DNA of 64,000 bases from Anarhynchus alexandrinus (lineage: Eukaryota > Chordata > Aves > Charadriiformes > Charadriidae): NCBI GenBank assembly GCA_008711295.1, contig VUYV01000192.1, positions 1,753,514 through 1,817,513 on the forward strand. Reading direction: 5' to 3'. The notes beneath the pieces are model-generated. The model was not told where the DNA came from. It searched no databases and was given only the letters and a program-made list of their open reading frames with translations. Below are positions 49,376 to 60,500 of the stretch, piece by piece. Positions within the stretch are counted from its first letter, which is position 1. Each line of letters opens with the position of its first letter. Both the position numbers and the translations under genes were made by a program.

Positions 49376-51079
49376 GGATCAATTAAAAGAAAACTGGAAG
49401 ATGATAGCTCTCCTGCCTCCAGTGGCGTGCCTGATGTCATTTTCCCAAATGACAGTAAAAGACTTTGTCTTGATGACGTAAACCTTGCCATGGGCCAAGG
49501 TGCCAATCCCAATGTGGCGTGTCCAGAAATGCAAAGTTCTCCGTTCTCCACCAGTCACAGCGCTTCTTCCCTGGGCGTCGCAGGTCATCCAGTGCTCCTC
49601 GAAAACAATCACATGAATGGCGGTGGCATCGGTTCCCCGTTTTCAGTGCCACCCAACGCGGAAATAAATCAGAAGGGGTCAATAGGAGGACAAAACAATA
49701 ACATTGTCCACTATGATGAGAAAGGAAACAGCTTACAGTCTGTGGACCAAGAGCTGCAAGATCTCTTGGAAGAGCTGACGAAAATGCCTGATCCTTCTCC
49801 CAATGACCTGGACCTGGAGAAGATTTTGTGCAGCAAGGCTGAAGAGCCACTTGGGCTGAGTCACTCTCAACCGAGCATAAGTACCACTCCAAAGTCCTCC
49901 CCACAGACTTCCCACTTGGAGAACCATGTTGCTAACAAAGATTTTTCTCCGGGCTGCAATCCGACGAGTGGAGGATCTCCTCAGATGAGACCGTCATCTG
50001 CTGGAGCTAACTTCCAAGTTCCTCCCTCAAACAAACCTGCTGCATCACCCATCTCTACAGCAGCTCAGAGCAAGAACCAGCCACCACCTATGCTTCCAGT
50101 ACCCCTACCCAACATACCTGGCTCCAACTGGCACGCTCAGCAGCTAAAGCAGCTGGCAGCTAGCAAGCAGGTGTCTACTACTAAGCAACAAGTACAGGCT
50201 CCCAGCTGGCCAACTATGTCTCCTCCTGGTCTCTCTCCGCCTTACAGGGCAGGATCATCCCCACACCATCAACCTTTCAGTCCTCAAAACGTTATGGTGT
50301 CTGGCATGCCTGCTAATAATTTACCAGGAAACAACATTCAGAGTCCTCAAAACACTCTGCTTTCAAGCATGACTTCCAGCAGCACCCCATCCAATGGGCC
50401 CTCTCCTCCTTATGGGTCTGAGAAGCTCTCCAGCCCGGCTCTGAACCAGCAGCCCTTCAGCCCGCAGAGCTCCATGCTGCCCACCCTGACGGCGGCCAGC
50501 TTACCAGCCAACAACATTAAAAGTCCACAGAACAACTTGGTTGCCAACATGGCCTCCACAAACACTGGACCTTCTCCACCGTACAGGCCAGAAAAGCTGT
50601 CAAGCCCAGCTCTGCATCAGCAGCCCTTCAGTCCTCAAGGTACATTAATCTCTAACATCACTCCCACCAGCAATCCCACAAGTATGCAGAGCTCACTTTT
50701 TAAATCAATGACGACAAACCAGTCCAAAAATATGAACATAATTATGCAACAGCCATCCGGTAGCTTACAGCCAGGTCTGGTGAGCGAGAGCCCTGTTAGC
50801 CAAGACCAGTTTTCTTTCAATAACACCAAACCACTGTCTCACTTTGCCTCAGAGTCAGCTACTCAAAAGATGTCGCCTCTGGCAGCAGGACAAGGGCAGC
50901 AGTCTCTCATTCACTATCTCCAGCAGCAGCAGCAGCAGCAGCAGCAGTCTCCAGCCGCGCAGCAGTCCCAGCAGGCCAACAACAGCCAGTTTCTCCAGCA
51001 GCAGTTTCGACAGCTGATACAGCCGCATCGGATGCAGAGACACATGCAGCCGGCCACGTTGCCATCTCAAAGCAGACAG
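49370..51079 (+). CDS. MAMLD1: Large central coding exon of MAMLD1 (mastermind-like domain containing 1), partial gene
   Basis: The family encodes nuclear, glutamine-rich transcriptional co-activators related to Mastermind. Mammalian MAMLD1 is linked to male genital development and activates HES3 independently of classical Notch-CSL binding (family knowledge). The exon follows a pyrimidine tract ending in cccag (49365-49369) and ends at CAG before gtgaga (51080), giving 570 codons in phase 0 at both ends. Landmarks, numbered within the exon: KRK at 6-8, SKRLCLDDV at 29-37, acidic helix DQELQDLLEELTK at 126-138, NDLDLEKIL at 145-153, HAQQLKQLAASK at 255-266, three PPY...FSPQ repeats beginning near 289, 345 and 402, NTKPLSHF at 485-492, nine glutamines at 518-526, then a Q-rich end. 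The string of motifs from LAMG through VDQELQ to LDLEKIL fits MAMLD1 better than MAML1, MAML2 or MAML3. There is no start codon in this exon; a GTG at 49427 is internal. An acceptor six bases downstream is also possible. Confidence 0.92.
50234..50740 (+). repeat. MAMLD1: Three-fold internal protein repeat within the MAMLD1 exon
   Basis: SPPY recurs at 50234, 50402 and 50573, so the spacing is 168 and 171 bases (56 and 57 residues). Each unit runs roughly SPPYxxEKLSSPALxQQPFSPQ, then a hydrophobic/Ser stretch. In the first two units this is followed by a PANN(L/I)...SPQN(T/N)L segment and a Ser/Thr-rich spacer. The third unit departs after FSPQ. The second and third are most alike; the first has a diverged PPYRAGSSPHH start. 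This is seen directly in the translation. It suggests in-frame duplication within the exon, probably old, because I recall similar repeated PPY/FSPQ segments in mammalian MAMLD1. Confidence 0.85.
50921..50947 (+). repeat. Pure CAG tract encoding nine glutamines in MAMLD1
   Basis: Nine uninterrupted CAG codons follow the SLIHYL residues. Further glutamine clusters follow at AAQQSQQ and FLQQQFRQL. Polyglutamine in this region is typical of the MAML family. The pure codon tract suggests length variation between individuals or species. Confidence 0.9.
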
Positions 51080-51247
51080 GTGAGAACAGCTCTTCTGTCT
51101 TACAGGGCTTATGGGAAAATATTGAGTCATTTATTTTCTTGTTTTTACTTTCCTTTGTGTTTCAAATGCGACGTCGCCAAACTTCTGGGGTGTGCACAGT
51201 GCGCACATGGACAAGGCAATAACATCATTCTGGCGTTATCAGAGTAA
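51080..51247 (+). other. In-frame intronic extension of the MAMLD1 exon (possible retained-intron C-terminus)
   Basis: The reading frame stays open for 55 codons past the splice donor at 51080, starting VRTALLSYRAYG and ending NNIILALSE before TAA at 51245-51247. The added residues include a hydrophobic, cysteine-rich stretch (LFSCFYFPLCFKC) unlike the hydrophilic exon. An open frame of this length past a donor can occur by chance. It would only be translated if the donor were skipped or if transcription ended at the downstream AATAAA. Confidence 0.3.
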
Positions 51248-51356
51248 CTTTATGTATTTCTTCAGTTGAAATGTACTGTAATTCCACCATGCATTGTCTC
51301 TTCTAGCCCAGTGGAGCACTTTGTGCTATTAGGCAAAATGCATTTCATACCACTAA

Positions 51357-51362
51357 AATAAA
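51357..51362 (+). promoter_or_regulatory. Canonical AATAAA hexamer downstream of the MAMLD1 exon, possible intronic polyadenylation signal
   Basis: AATAAA lies 110 bases after the in-frame TAA at 51245-51247 and is followed by a T-rich stretch and a GT-containing segment (51363-51385). This arrangement would suit premature polyadenylation producing a short MAMLD1 transcript. AATAAA is common in AT-rich introns, so usage is unproven. Confidence 0.3.
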
Positions 51363-52090
51363 TTATTTTTACATGTATAGGTGGTATTCTTATTTAGCTT
51401 ATATCGTAAGCTGGAGAGTTGTTCCCCTAACTTGTTTCCCATCATCTTTTCAGTGGGAATATTTTTTTTTTCTTTGCCCTTCAACAAATTCATCTCTGTG
51501 TTATGCTTCTGAGGCTAGAAAAGATCGGGTGGGGTAAGAAGCGAAGATAAAATATGACTCCTTCATGGACAGCAGGTCAAACAGTACAGCTCCCGAATAG
51601 CAAAGAGGCAGACTTGAAATACCTGTTACCAGCCTTTGCCAGAAGCAGTGCCCTGCTCTGGATGAGGGCCATTCCCCACCCTTTGTTGATCTGCGATACC
51701 ACCGAGCTGGTAAACGCAAAAATGCAGCTGGCAGGAGCGAGACACAGCCCTGACTTCTCTCCAGCAACCTTCTCCCTGAGACTCGAGGAGCTGTGCAGAG
51801 CACTCTCCACTGCCTTTCCAGATCAGAGAGATTTACTGTGAACGGGGACTTCAGAGCAAGGGAGGGTTTGGGGACTCAGTCGGAGAGCAGCCTGGGTGCC
51901 AGGAATAAACAGCTATCTTTTTGTTAGGAAGAATAGTAGGAAACACTGAACCTCACCACCACAGCCAAGTACCTCGTTAGGCTGAACCAACGCTCTGGAA
52001 GCAGAACCCTTCCAGCTGCTTGGCTGTGCACACAGGCACTGCATCAGCTCTGGGTGGAAACACTTCTCACCCAGATAACCAGAGATGGAT

Positions 52091-52168
52091 CTCTGAAGCT
52101 CTGCTAGGATCTGCTCGAGAGCGTGGTGCCTCTGAAGCTCTGCTAGGATCTGCTTGAGAGCGTGGTGC
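52091..52168. repeat. 39-bp tandem duplication
   Basis: Two adjacent 39-base copies (52091-52129 and 52130-52168), beginning CTCTGAAGCTCTGCTAGGAT and differing at one base (C/T in GCTCGAG/GCTTGAG). The period is a multiple of three, so a minus-strand frame is kept open across it (HALKQILAELQR / HALEQILAELQR). Confidence 0.95.
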
Positions 52169-53189
52169 TTACCTGGGGAATGCACTCCAGAGCCTGGGCT
52201 GCTTTGCTCTTCTTCCCTGCTAAGTGACTGGTTCTTGTAGAGGTGGATTTCTTCAGTGGAGGTGGCTTGGTGTAACCTTTTCCTATGATAGCAATGAGAA
52301 ATAAGGGGATAGTTAATAAATGTCAACTTCTTCGTGGTAAATCAATGAGGTGCATTTCCACAGTGCCACTTTAGGATCGACTCATTCTTTTCCAAGTTGT
52401 GCACGCTCGGTACTCCCTTGCTTCCATACAGCAGCTTAAACCAGACAGCTGGGAAGGACTGGTGACCTGCTGAATTTGCTTGTCCAAATACATAACCTGG
52501 AATGATATGGCATATATAGTTCACTTTAAAGGGCTATCAATATAAGGCCCCTAATTCAGCAAAGGCCTGAAGCAGATATGTTGCTTTAAGCACATGAGAA
52601 CCCTGGTTGTGCTCAGTGGGACCCAAATTAAACACGAAGTAGAGGGTCTTGGTGGCTTGGGATCTGGGAGCGGGGATGGACACCGGATTGGAAGTGAGTA
52701 AGTTGCTGCAGCTTCGCGAATTACTGCCCACCAGACGTTTTACTCTGGAGGCAGCGTGGGTGAAGAATATACATTCACGGTGTTTTGCTGCATTTCGGAT
52801 GATGCCTGGTAAGTCGTTAAACTGCAGTAACGTGATCACTTTTGATCGCATGTCCATAACCCTTGAGCATAATTTTTTTCTTTTTCTGGCTCCCCCACCG
52901 GGGGTGTGGAATTGCCACGTTGAATTCCTGAGCTTTCCTGTGCCCTATTTTTCCCTGCTTTGCATTTTTCTCTTACACCTCTGAACCCCCTACATCATTG
53001 ATTAGCCCAAAAAAAGGAGAAAAATTCCTGCAGTGAGTCTCTTTAATTGGCCAAAATAGCCCCTCTTCCAGCAGCTTTCCCGGTGCTCTGCCTCTGCTGC
53101 ATTTTCGGTTGATTCTCACTGTCAGAGAGAGAGTTATTATAATTTGGCGGCTATCAGTAAAGATCAAGGACAGTTAAGACAATGATTAC

Positions 53190-53270
53190 AGGTGATGAGC
53201 ATTTTACATTTTCAGACTAGTTAGGTAAGCTTATGGTGCCTCCCTCATTTTACAAGTAAGACTTATTACA
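53190..53270 (-). mobile_element. Possible MIR-type SINE fragment
   Basis: GAGCATTTTACAT, then TTAGGTAAGCTTATGGTGCCTCCC and CATTTTACAAGTAAGA, follow the order of the reverse-complement MIR consensus (CACTTTACAT, GAGGTAGGTACTATTATTATCCCC, CATTTTACAGATGAGG). Divergence is high, so this is tentative. Confidence 0.35.
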
Positions 53271-56132
53271 ATAATTATACACCAGATGACAGTGCTTCAG
53301 TTTTACAGTCTGTTGAGCTGCTGAAGAAAGATGGTGGATGTTCAGGAGTGGAACATTTTGTTAGGTTTTGATAACTTTACTGCAAATCTCATAGAAGAAA
53401 ATGGATCCTGAGCGCTGAATTAAAAGAAAAATGACATGGAAAAAATATTCTAGGTAGGAAACCTTAAAATTCTTGGTTACTTGCTACGTTTCTTTGAATC
53501 TAGCGTGTAGATCTGTTATTTGTCTGCAATAGATTTCTTATTTACATTGAAACATTGATACTGAAATTTTGGACCCGACCTGCTGTGTACCAATTTTACT
53601 GCATTATAGCGAAGTAGCTCCAGTGACTGTGGTTTTGATTTCCAGCAGTGTACCTGAGAGCTGAATTTGAGCTTTGCGGAATCTCGGTGCCAATTCTCTC
53701 CCGAGGCGGGTGATGAATAGGACTTTTCAAGCACAGAGCAGTTATTTCATTAAAGGGCAAAAAATGTTAAAGATTCAGAAGACAGGGGAGACATCTTCTG
53801 CATCTTCAAAAATTAGTAACCTTCTGGTGGAAAATTGCCTTTTTTAGCCTCATGCAACGAAATTTGCTCAAAGAAAAATAACAGCGTTCCCTGGAATGCC
53901 GTTTAGTGTTTCAAAGTCACCCCCTTACCCTGTGTGTGTGTGTTTGCAAATGTGACTAAAATTTATAAAAAGAAGGCATAGTGCTCTCTTCTTTTGAGCA
54001 AGAGGTGCAGCTTTGTGCGGAAGAAGAATGTGGATGGTGGCCAGTTGGAGGGAGAACAATAAACCATGAAATTTGATCCTTGTAGCAGGCAGAGCAACAC
54101 GGGGAGGAGAGCGGCAGCGGCGGGACGCGGACCCGGAGTGCGCTTTTTGCTGGTGTTTTAGTGCGTATTACAGCAAGGACTCCGCATTCCAAAAGCTGGG
54201 TGACTACCGGCGCCTCACAGCTCTGCCATTTTTTTATTTCATGATGCATCTCTTCAGCGTAATCAGTCTGCGTCCCAGATCCCATATTGCCTGGACGACG
54301 GGTAAATCTGATAAGGGCTTATCTTTTCCCATCTGAAGCACTATGTCTTTATTGTCGAGCACTGACGGATATTGATTGAGGCACTGACAGTTTGCATTGT
54401 GCGTTCTTGCAAAGCCTGCTGGTGCTAACGTTGGCTCTTGTGGACATGTGCAGGTTTTCATTTTACTCGTGTAGGACTGATACTTGCCGAGTGAAATTAT
54501 ACTCAAAGGTCTGGACTCATAAATCCACAATATAAAGATGGTAGTAAATGCCAGAGAGTCAAAGACAGTCTACAAAACTATCGCACGCTGTTTTCTGGGC
54601 TTAAGCTCAGCCACTTGACTTTATTGGCTGTTTCTGGGTGCGTGAAAGGCTGCCTTTGCCCAGGCAGGTTGAATAGTTGGGCATCTCCCTGATTTTCATG
54701 TCTAAATACAGTTTGTACTTGCAGATCTCCTATTCTGGCATGTCAGGTACATTGGGCCCAATTCTGCCTTCAGCAACGCTGGTACAACATCACCTCTTCC
54801 AGAAGAGCTCTGCGTTAATCCCTCCGATATAGGAACAGAGAGGTCGGTCTTTGCGCAGGGAGAGGAGGGTTCCCCCGGAGGCAGGAAAATGAGCCGGAGA
54901 TCTTCGCAGTTTAAGTCAGGCTGGAATAAAGGAGACCCTTCGGGTGGCCATTGCTGTTCCAAGCCCAAGTTTGGCTGAGTTAAAATTTGAGCTTCTCGGG
55001 GAGGAGGGCAGTATTGCCCACCGCTCGGCGTGCCAAATGCGGAAAACCAAAACACAACTTAAAAGGTCGTTTTGTTGGGGGATGCAGCTAATAAATAGCC
55101 ATTGTTTGGGTGGGACACGCTGTGCATTTCTGAGCTCCGCGTGCGCTGTAGGAACCAAACGCGCTATTCTTAGAGCTCTCCGCATTCCTGCTGACATCCA
55201 GAGAGTTGTATACTGGCTGGTCAGCGAAGGGTATATTTGTTTCGTCCCCATTGCCAAAAATGATGGTAGAGGAAAAATGATAGAGAAGAGACAGAGAGAA
55301 AAATCATATCATTTGCAGTAAAAATGGCTATATTTTACTACATGTGGACTGCATATGAGATAGTGAAGAAGGTGCTGAAGGCTAAAAAAACCTTTGAAAA
55401 GGACTTGACAGTGTTTCTTTAACTGTGGTAAAAGCAGCAATACAGTATCTGAGTTAGCAGAGTAAATTATAGGTTGCAGAGAAACACCAAAACCCCTGAG
55501 CTAGATTAAATATACTAGGGGCAGAAAAAATTAAACAAAAAATCTCATTTCTGAGCATGAGTTCTCTAAATATAGAAACAAAACTGAAGAAGAAATGCAG
55601 TGTTATAAAGAGCAAACTGACCCAGAGCTTAGGTGTCAAAGGTTAAATAAATATAATGGAATAAAAAATACAGCTTTTATTAATATAAACAGAAATGTTA
55701 ATACCACAGACTGATTCCTGGGCATCCTATGCTATGTGGAGTTATTTCTGCCCGTGAAAAGTCAGCGCACTGTGACTGTTAGGTGACTGTTCTGATTGAG
55801 CAGCACTTTATGTTTATAAACTTCGGTGCAGATTGATTAAGAATTTGGAAAAGCAGAAAACGCAGCCCACAGCATCTGAGTACATGCAGTCCTCTTATAA
55901 GTACAGGGAAAAATCATGTTTTAGTTGGGATTTCCGAGATGTCACAAGTAGTCTTCCTAACACATAAAACAACTACGGTATCATGTATTATTAATGAGAC
56001 CAAAAGTACTGGCCAGACTTCATCTGCAGTTTCAACACCCTCCCCCCCCCCCCTCCTTTTTTCTTCTTTCCTTTTTAAAGTGTCAAACTTTAAAGCCACT
56101 TTGAATGAAGTTCTGCTGGTATTTCCCCCTCA

Positions 56133-56329
56133 TCTTCTTTTTCTCTTTTTCTTTTTCTCTTTCTCTTTTTCTTTTTCTTTTTCTTTTTCTTTTTCTTTTT
56201 CTTTTTCTTTTTCTTTTTCTTTTTCTTTTTCTTTTTCTTTTTCTTTTTCTTTTTCTTTTTCTTTTTCTTTTTCTTTTTCTTTTTCTTTTTCTTTTTCTTT
56301 TTCTTTTTCTTTTTCTTTTTCCTTCTTCT
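56133..56329. repeat. Polypyrimidine tract with a perfect 26-unit CTTTTT hexanucleotide array
   Basis: 197 uninterrupted pyrimidines. From 56165 to 56320 there are 26 exact CTTTTT units, preceded by CTCTTT variants. The tract makes spurious Phe/Ser frames on + and Lys/Arg frames on -. Purity implies recent expansion and high polymorphism; the mirror-symmetric pyrimidine strand can form triplex DNA. Confidence 0.97.
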
Positions 56330-57472
56330 GGAAAAAGTTTTAAAAATACTCTTTTTTTTTCTTTTACTAATGCTGTGGAGAAGAAAAACAGATTTGATTT
56401 CAAAGGGCAATGGTAGCACAATACTGAAGTAAAGCCTTTGAGGGAGTGGAGAGCTTTTGAAGACAAAGCAACAAGCCCTTCAGCTAATTAAGTGCCTTTG
56501 AATAGGCAAATAAAGGAAGCTGGTGATGAATCTGGATTACAGAGAGCAGTAAGGCTGAGCCTGCAGTTTGACCTCTCCACAGATGTAAAAACATCTTCTT
56601 GAATGGTCATTTCTGAATTTATATTTATCTGTGCACTTGCAACTGAGTGGATATTTTTTTTCAAACTTGGAGATTCTCCCCTCCCGTCTTTCAAGAGAGT
56701 CTGAAAGGAGCTTGACTGAAACTGTCAGCCTGCCATCTTCTGCCTTCCCCTCCCTCCCCTGCAAATAAATAATCTAAGATAAGTTTTGGAAAGTAAGGAG
56801 TAAACTTGTGGAAAGAAATGGGATGTTTGGCCTCAACATGCCAACAGTAATACCACATTTTCAGAAGTGTAGTAATCAAGATAAAAAACTTAGTTCACAT
56901 CTGATCTTCTCAGCCCATTGCTCTTTTGCAGTGTTTTTTAAATCGCCTGTGTTGTCGTTTTCGGTTAGATTACAGGTATTTCAAAGCATTTCCCTGTTGT
57001 GGCAGAGCGCTTGTAGCCATGTCTTAACCTTCCCAGTTCTTTGGCTTGTATTTTAAGATGTTTACAGGCATTGATATTTCTAGCAGCTCTGCCTAATGCA
57101 CTCATCATTCCTTCCCGTTCAGCTATCTGTTGTGCTGAAAGCACTTTTGGACGCCACATAGCACATCATTAGGGGAAGCAATCTGCAGAGGAGAAGCTTG
57201 TAAATAGACCAAATCCTTCTGAACACCATATAGGGAGCATCCTCCCCCACCCTCACCATCACCCTCCTTTTGGGTCTGAAATTAATGTGGACACTACATC
57301 AAAGCTGCAGCACTTGCCTCGATCCAGCCGGGTCTTTCCCTTAGTTATTACCTCTTTAATAAAATGGAAGATGTTCTACCAGCAATTTAGCACTCAGAAC
57401 ACAGACAGCTCTATGGGAATCTCACGCTGGACAAATTAAAATCCACTTGGACAGGAAAAAGAGACTCGGCGT

Positions 57473-57554
57473 GGGGTGCTGGGAGGTGTTCGGGGTGCTG
57501 GGAGGCATTCAGGGGTGCTGGGAGGCGCTCAGGGGTGCTGGGAGGCGCTCAGGG
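57473..57554. repeat. 20-bp minisatellite, four copies
   Basis: GGGGTGCTGGGAGG starts at 57473, 57492, 57512 and 57532 (periods 19, 20, 20), followed in each by a variable TGTTC, CATTCA or CGCTCA end. G-rich strand with quadruplex potential. Confidence 0.92.
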
Positions 57555-60500
57555 AAGCCTTTCTCTTCGTCACCTGCAGGACGATGAAGCGATGTGTGTG
57601 TGGGCTGACGTGGTATTGTCCGGGTTTTTGGTGGAGAAGGAGAAGAGGAAGTAGTACTTAAGTACTGTGAACATGTAGGTGGAAATGTGACTTAGCCCAG
57701 AGGAATTGAGGACAAGGCGCTGAATTTCAGCCTGACGGGCTGCTTTTAATGACTTTCCTGGTGCCCAGGACACGGGCTGGATGTCAGTGCTGTGTCCCCC
57801 CCTGCTCCACTCCTGGCAGGGCCGCACCGCCGCGGGGCGAGCGGAGGAGAGTGTGCCATCGCACCGAGGTTCTGCATTAACTCTAAAAAAAAAAAAAAAC
57901 AAACCCCACCACGTCTTGCTTTTGTGGTTTTGAGCTTTAAGCAACAGACAGTTGTTTCCTTCTGCTCTGCAGTGGGGGGTGGAAGGGCATCTCTTCTCTC
58001 TGAGGTGATGGGAAAGTGGTGGTATCATGCGAAAAAGTGTCAGATTCATTTGATGTGAAACCATATTCTGACACCCATTTGTACCAAATGGGCAGTCTCT
58101 CTCGGGTTTTCTAGGCAGTTTGGTAGCAGTATTCACAACTTTTCCTGGGCTAAACATCAGCTGAATCGGGCCCCAACTGCAGGTTTTCTTGCTTTCTTTT
58201 TTTAAGTAACCTATTTTGCTTTCTTTATTACCACAAAAAAAAACCCCAACCAAACAAACAAAAAACCAAACCCATCCATATGTAGAAATCTTTAATTTAT
58301 AAGCAGTTGAGCAAAAGGTTTTGAACACCTATTTTTTCTTAGCTGTGCCCTCAGCTGCAATAAAGTTATAAACATCCCAGGAATCCAGGGGAAGACTCAG
58401 GGACTTTCTCACTTTATAACGAATGCCGTAACTTCCTTCTGTGTATCATTCTTAAAAATAACAACGTGAATAGTGGTTAGTGATGGGTAAGACACGCTAT
58501 TGCACCCTCACTTACAAGTCAGTGCACCCATAACTCTTACATTGCAAAGGTGTGTTCGTGGCACGGCACGCTGATGAATAGCAACGAGGAAATGGTTTCC
58601 ATGACCCTGTTGTGCACCCAACTCGTTTCAGCTGTGCTCTATAGTCTCATTAATATCAGAACATCTTAATTCCATTCTTTCCCACATTTGTGGAAGACAG
58701 ATTTGTTCGTTGCCTGCTTTTTCTGTATCTTTCTCAGTAAATGGCAGTTTGGGGAGCTTATTTGGAGCTAAAACCAGCCCGGCTTTCAGAAAATGTGCTC
58801 ACTTCCCTAAAACCATGCCCTTCTCACTACCTCAAATTTGATGCCTAAATTAATAATTAATTGTAGTGCTGTTTGCAGCGATCCTGTGCGAGCACGGTTT
58901 GTACCCTTGATTTTTGGGGTGGTTTCTACCCAGTATTGTCTTGTAGTAGTCTAAAATTACATCTGTATTCCACAAGGCAGAAATACTTACAGACCCGAAG
59001 TTTAATTTAACAATTAGACTAAAAAGCAAACAAATAAATAAGAGAGTGTCTCAGATGCTGTTAAATCATGTGCCTGGCGCCGGCGGGCGGTTGGGCAGGG
59101 TGGGGTGACTGGAGCAGCCTACTTTGTCCTTCTGCTCCGCTCCTCTGTCATTTCTGCCTCGCTGCAGTAAACGCTGCACGCAAAATAAAAGTACAAACAT
59201 GTTTTGTTTCAGATGGAATACCTAGAAATAACTTTCCTGGTAAAATGAACTCAGTCTCTTTTTTTCTTCTTTTTCTCTGGGCATTTTGGAGAAATTTCAG
59301 CGTGTGGGTGGGGGAAAACAAAGCCGTGGCTGTAAACAGGAACTGATATTGTCTCCGCGCCTGAATGGGGAGAGAAACTGAACTGGCCTCAGTGGTTCTC
59401 TCGTACATCTGCGAGTCTGGAAACACTGGGATGATTCACGGTTTGCTGATTAATACAGGAGCGAGCAAAATGGTGTGAATTAACGGCCATTACAGAGCTG
59501 CGCTGGATGGCAAATATCCCCCTAGAACAAATGATGTTTCACGAAGATTGCTTAGAGGAAGAGGTAATGGGTCTTAAATACAAATTAGAAGCAGTCCCAT
59601 CAAAGCTGTTAACATTAAGGTTTGAAAGCCAAACACTATTATGAGCTGTCTTCAGAAACTCTGTCCATTTAGGGAGCATATCAGTCTGCCGTGTTGGCCG
59701 GGCAATATTTCTGTCTCGAGCACTTTGGACTATTTCGAGCAGCCGGTGCTAATAATTGATAGAAATCCACAACCAGAATGTAGCAGCTCTTCTTTGGGCT
59801 TTGAAGGCTAATCACTCTATTACATGTACGTTTTTAAGTTACAATTTTTATGGCATATATAAAGGCAAATATTCTCATTATCAGTATGTAATTCTTAAAA
59901 GCTCTACTGTTAACAAAAAGCAATGCTGTATTACAATTTAACCCTTTGCATATGGGAATATTAAAAGAAGAAGACAGGAAATACATTACTTGGGCATAAA
60001 TAATATTCTCTATATGACCAGCAAAACAATTGAACATTTCTCGTTGTGGTAATGAAAACGCGATACCTTAGATCAGCGTCAGACGGATGCAGATGTGAAT
60101 GCAGGCTATGGACGAGCTATGCGGAGCTATTTTTCCCCATTACAGAATTGATCAGAGACCCACACAAGCAGGGTAAGCCCTCTCATGTAGACAGAATAGT
60201 GTGATATCCTGGTGGAAGACATTACATTAACAGCTTGATCTTGTAAAGATTCAAACACACACACCTAAATTTACACAGTGGGAGGTCATCCCGGGACAAC
60301 TGCAGGATTATTTCTGAGAGCAGGGTGAATCATATATGTCTGTCTTTGTATGCTCAAGAAAGACCAAAGGTGGAGGAGAAGGATGCAGCAAAGGGCACGG
60401 TAATCATCGGCAATGGCATATAAGTGCTATGACAAAAAAAAGAGAGAGTTGGAAGCTTTGATGCGCTTGTTCCTACCTCAGCTCAAGTCTACATTTGAAT

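Noticed and set aside
49437..49904. Minus-strand frame of 155 codons inside the MAMLD1 exon
   Set aside because: Shadow of the coding strand.
55939..56466. Long frames of Phe/Ser on + and Lys/Arg on - at the hexanucleotide array
   Set aside because: They are direct translations of the CTTTTT repeat and carry no independent protein signal.
57570..58328. 252-codon minus-strand frame
   Set aside because: Crosses two A-rich tracts and a minisatellite edge, with no recognisable domain and irregular composition.
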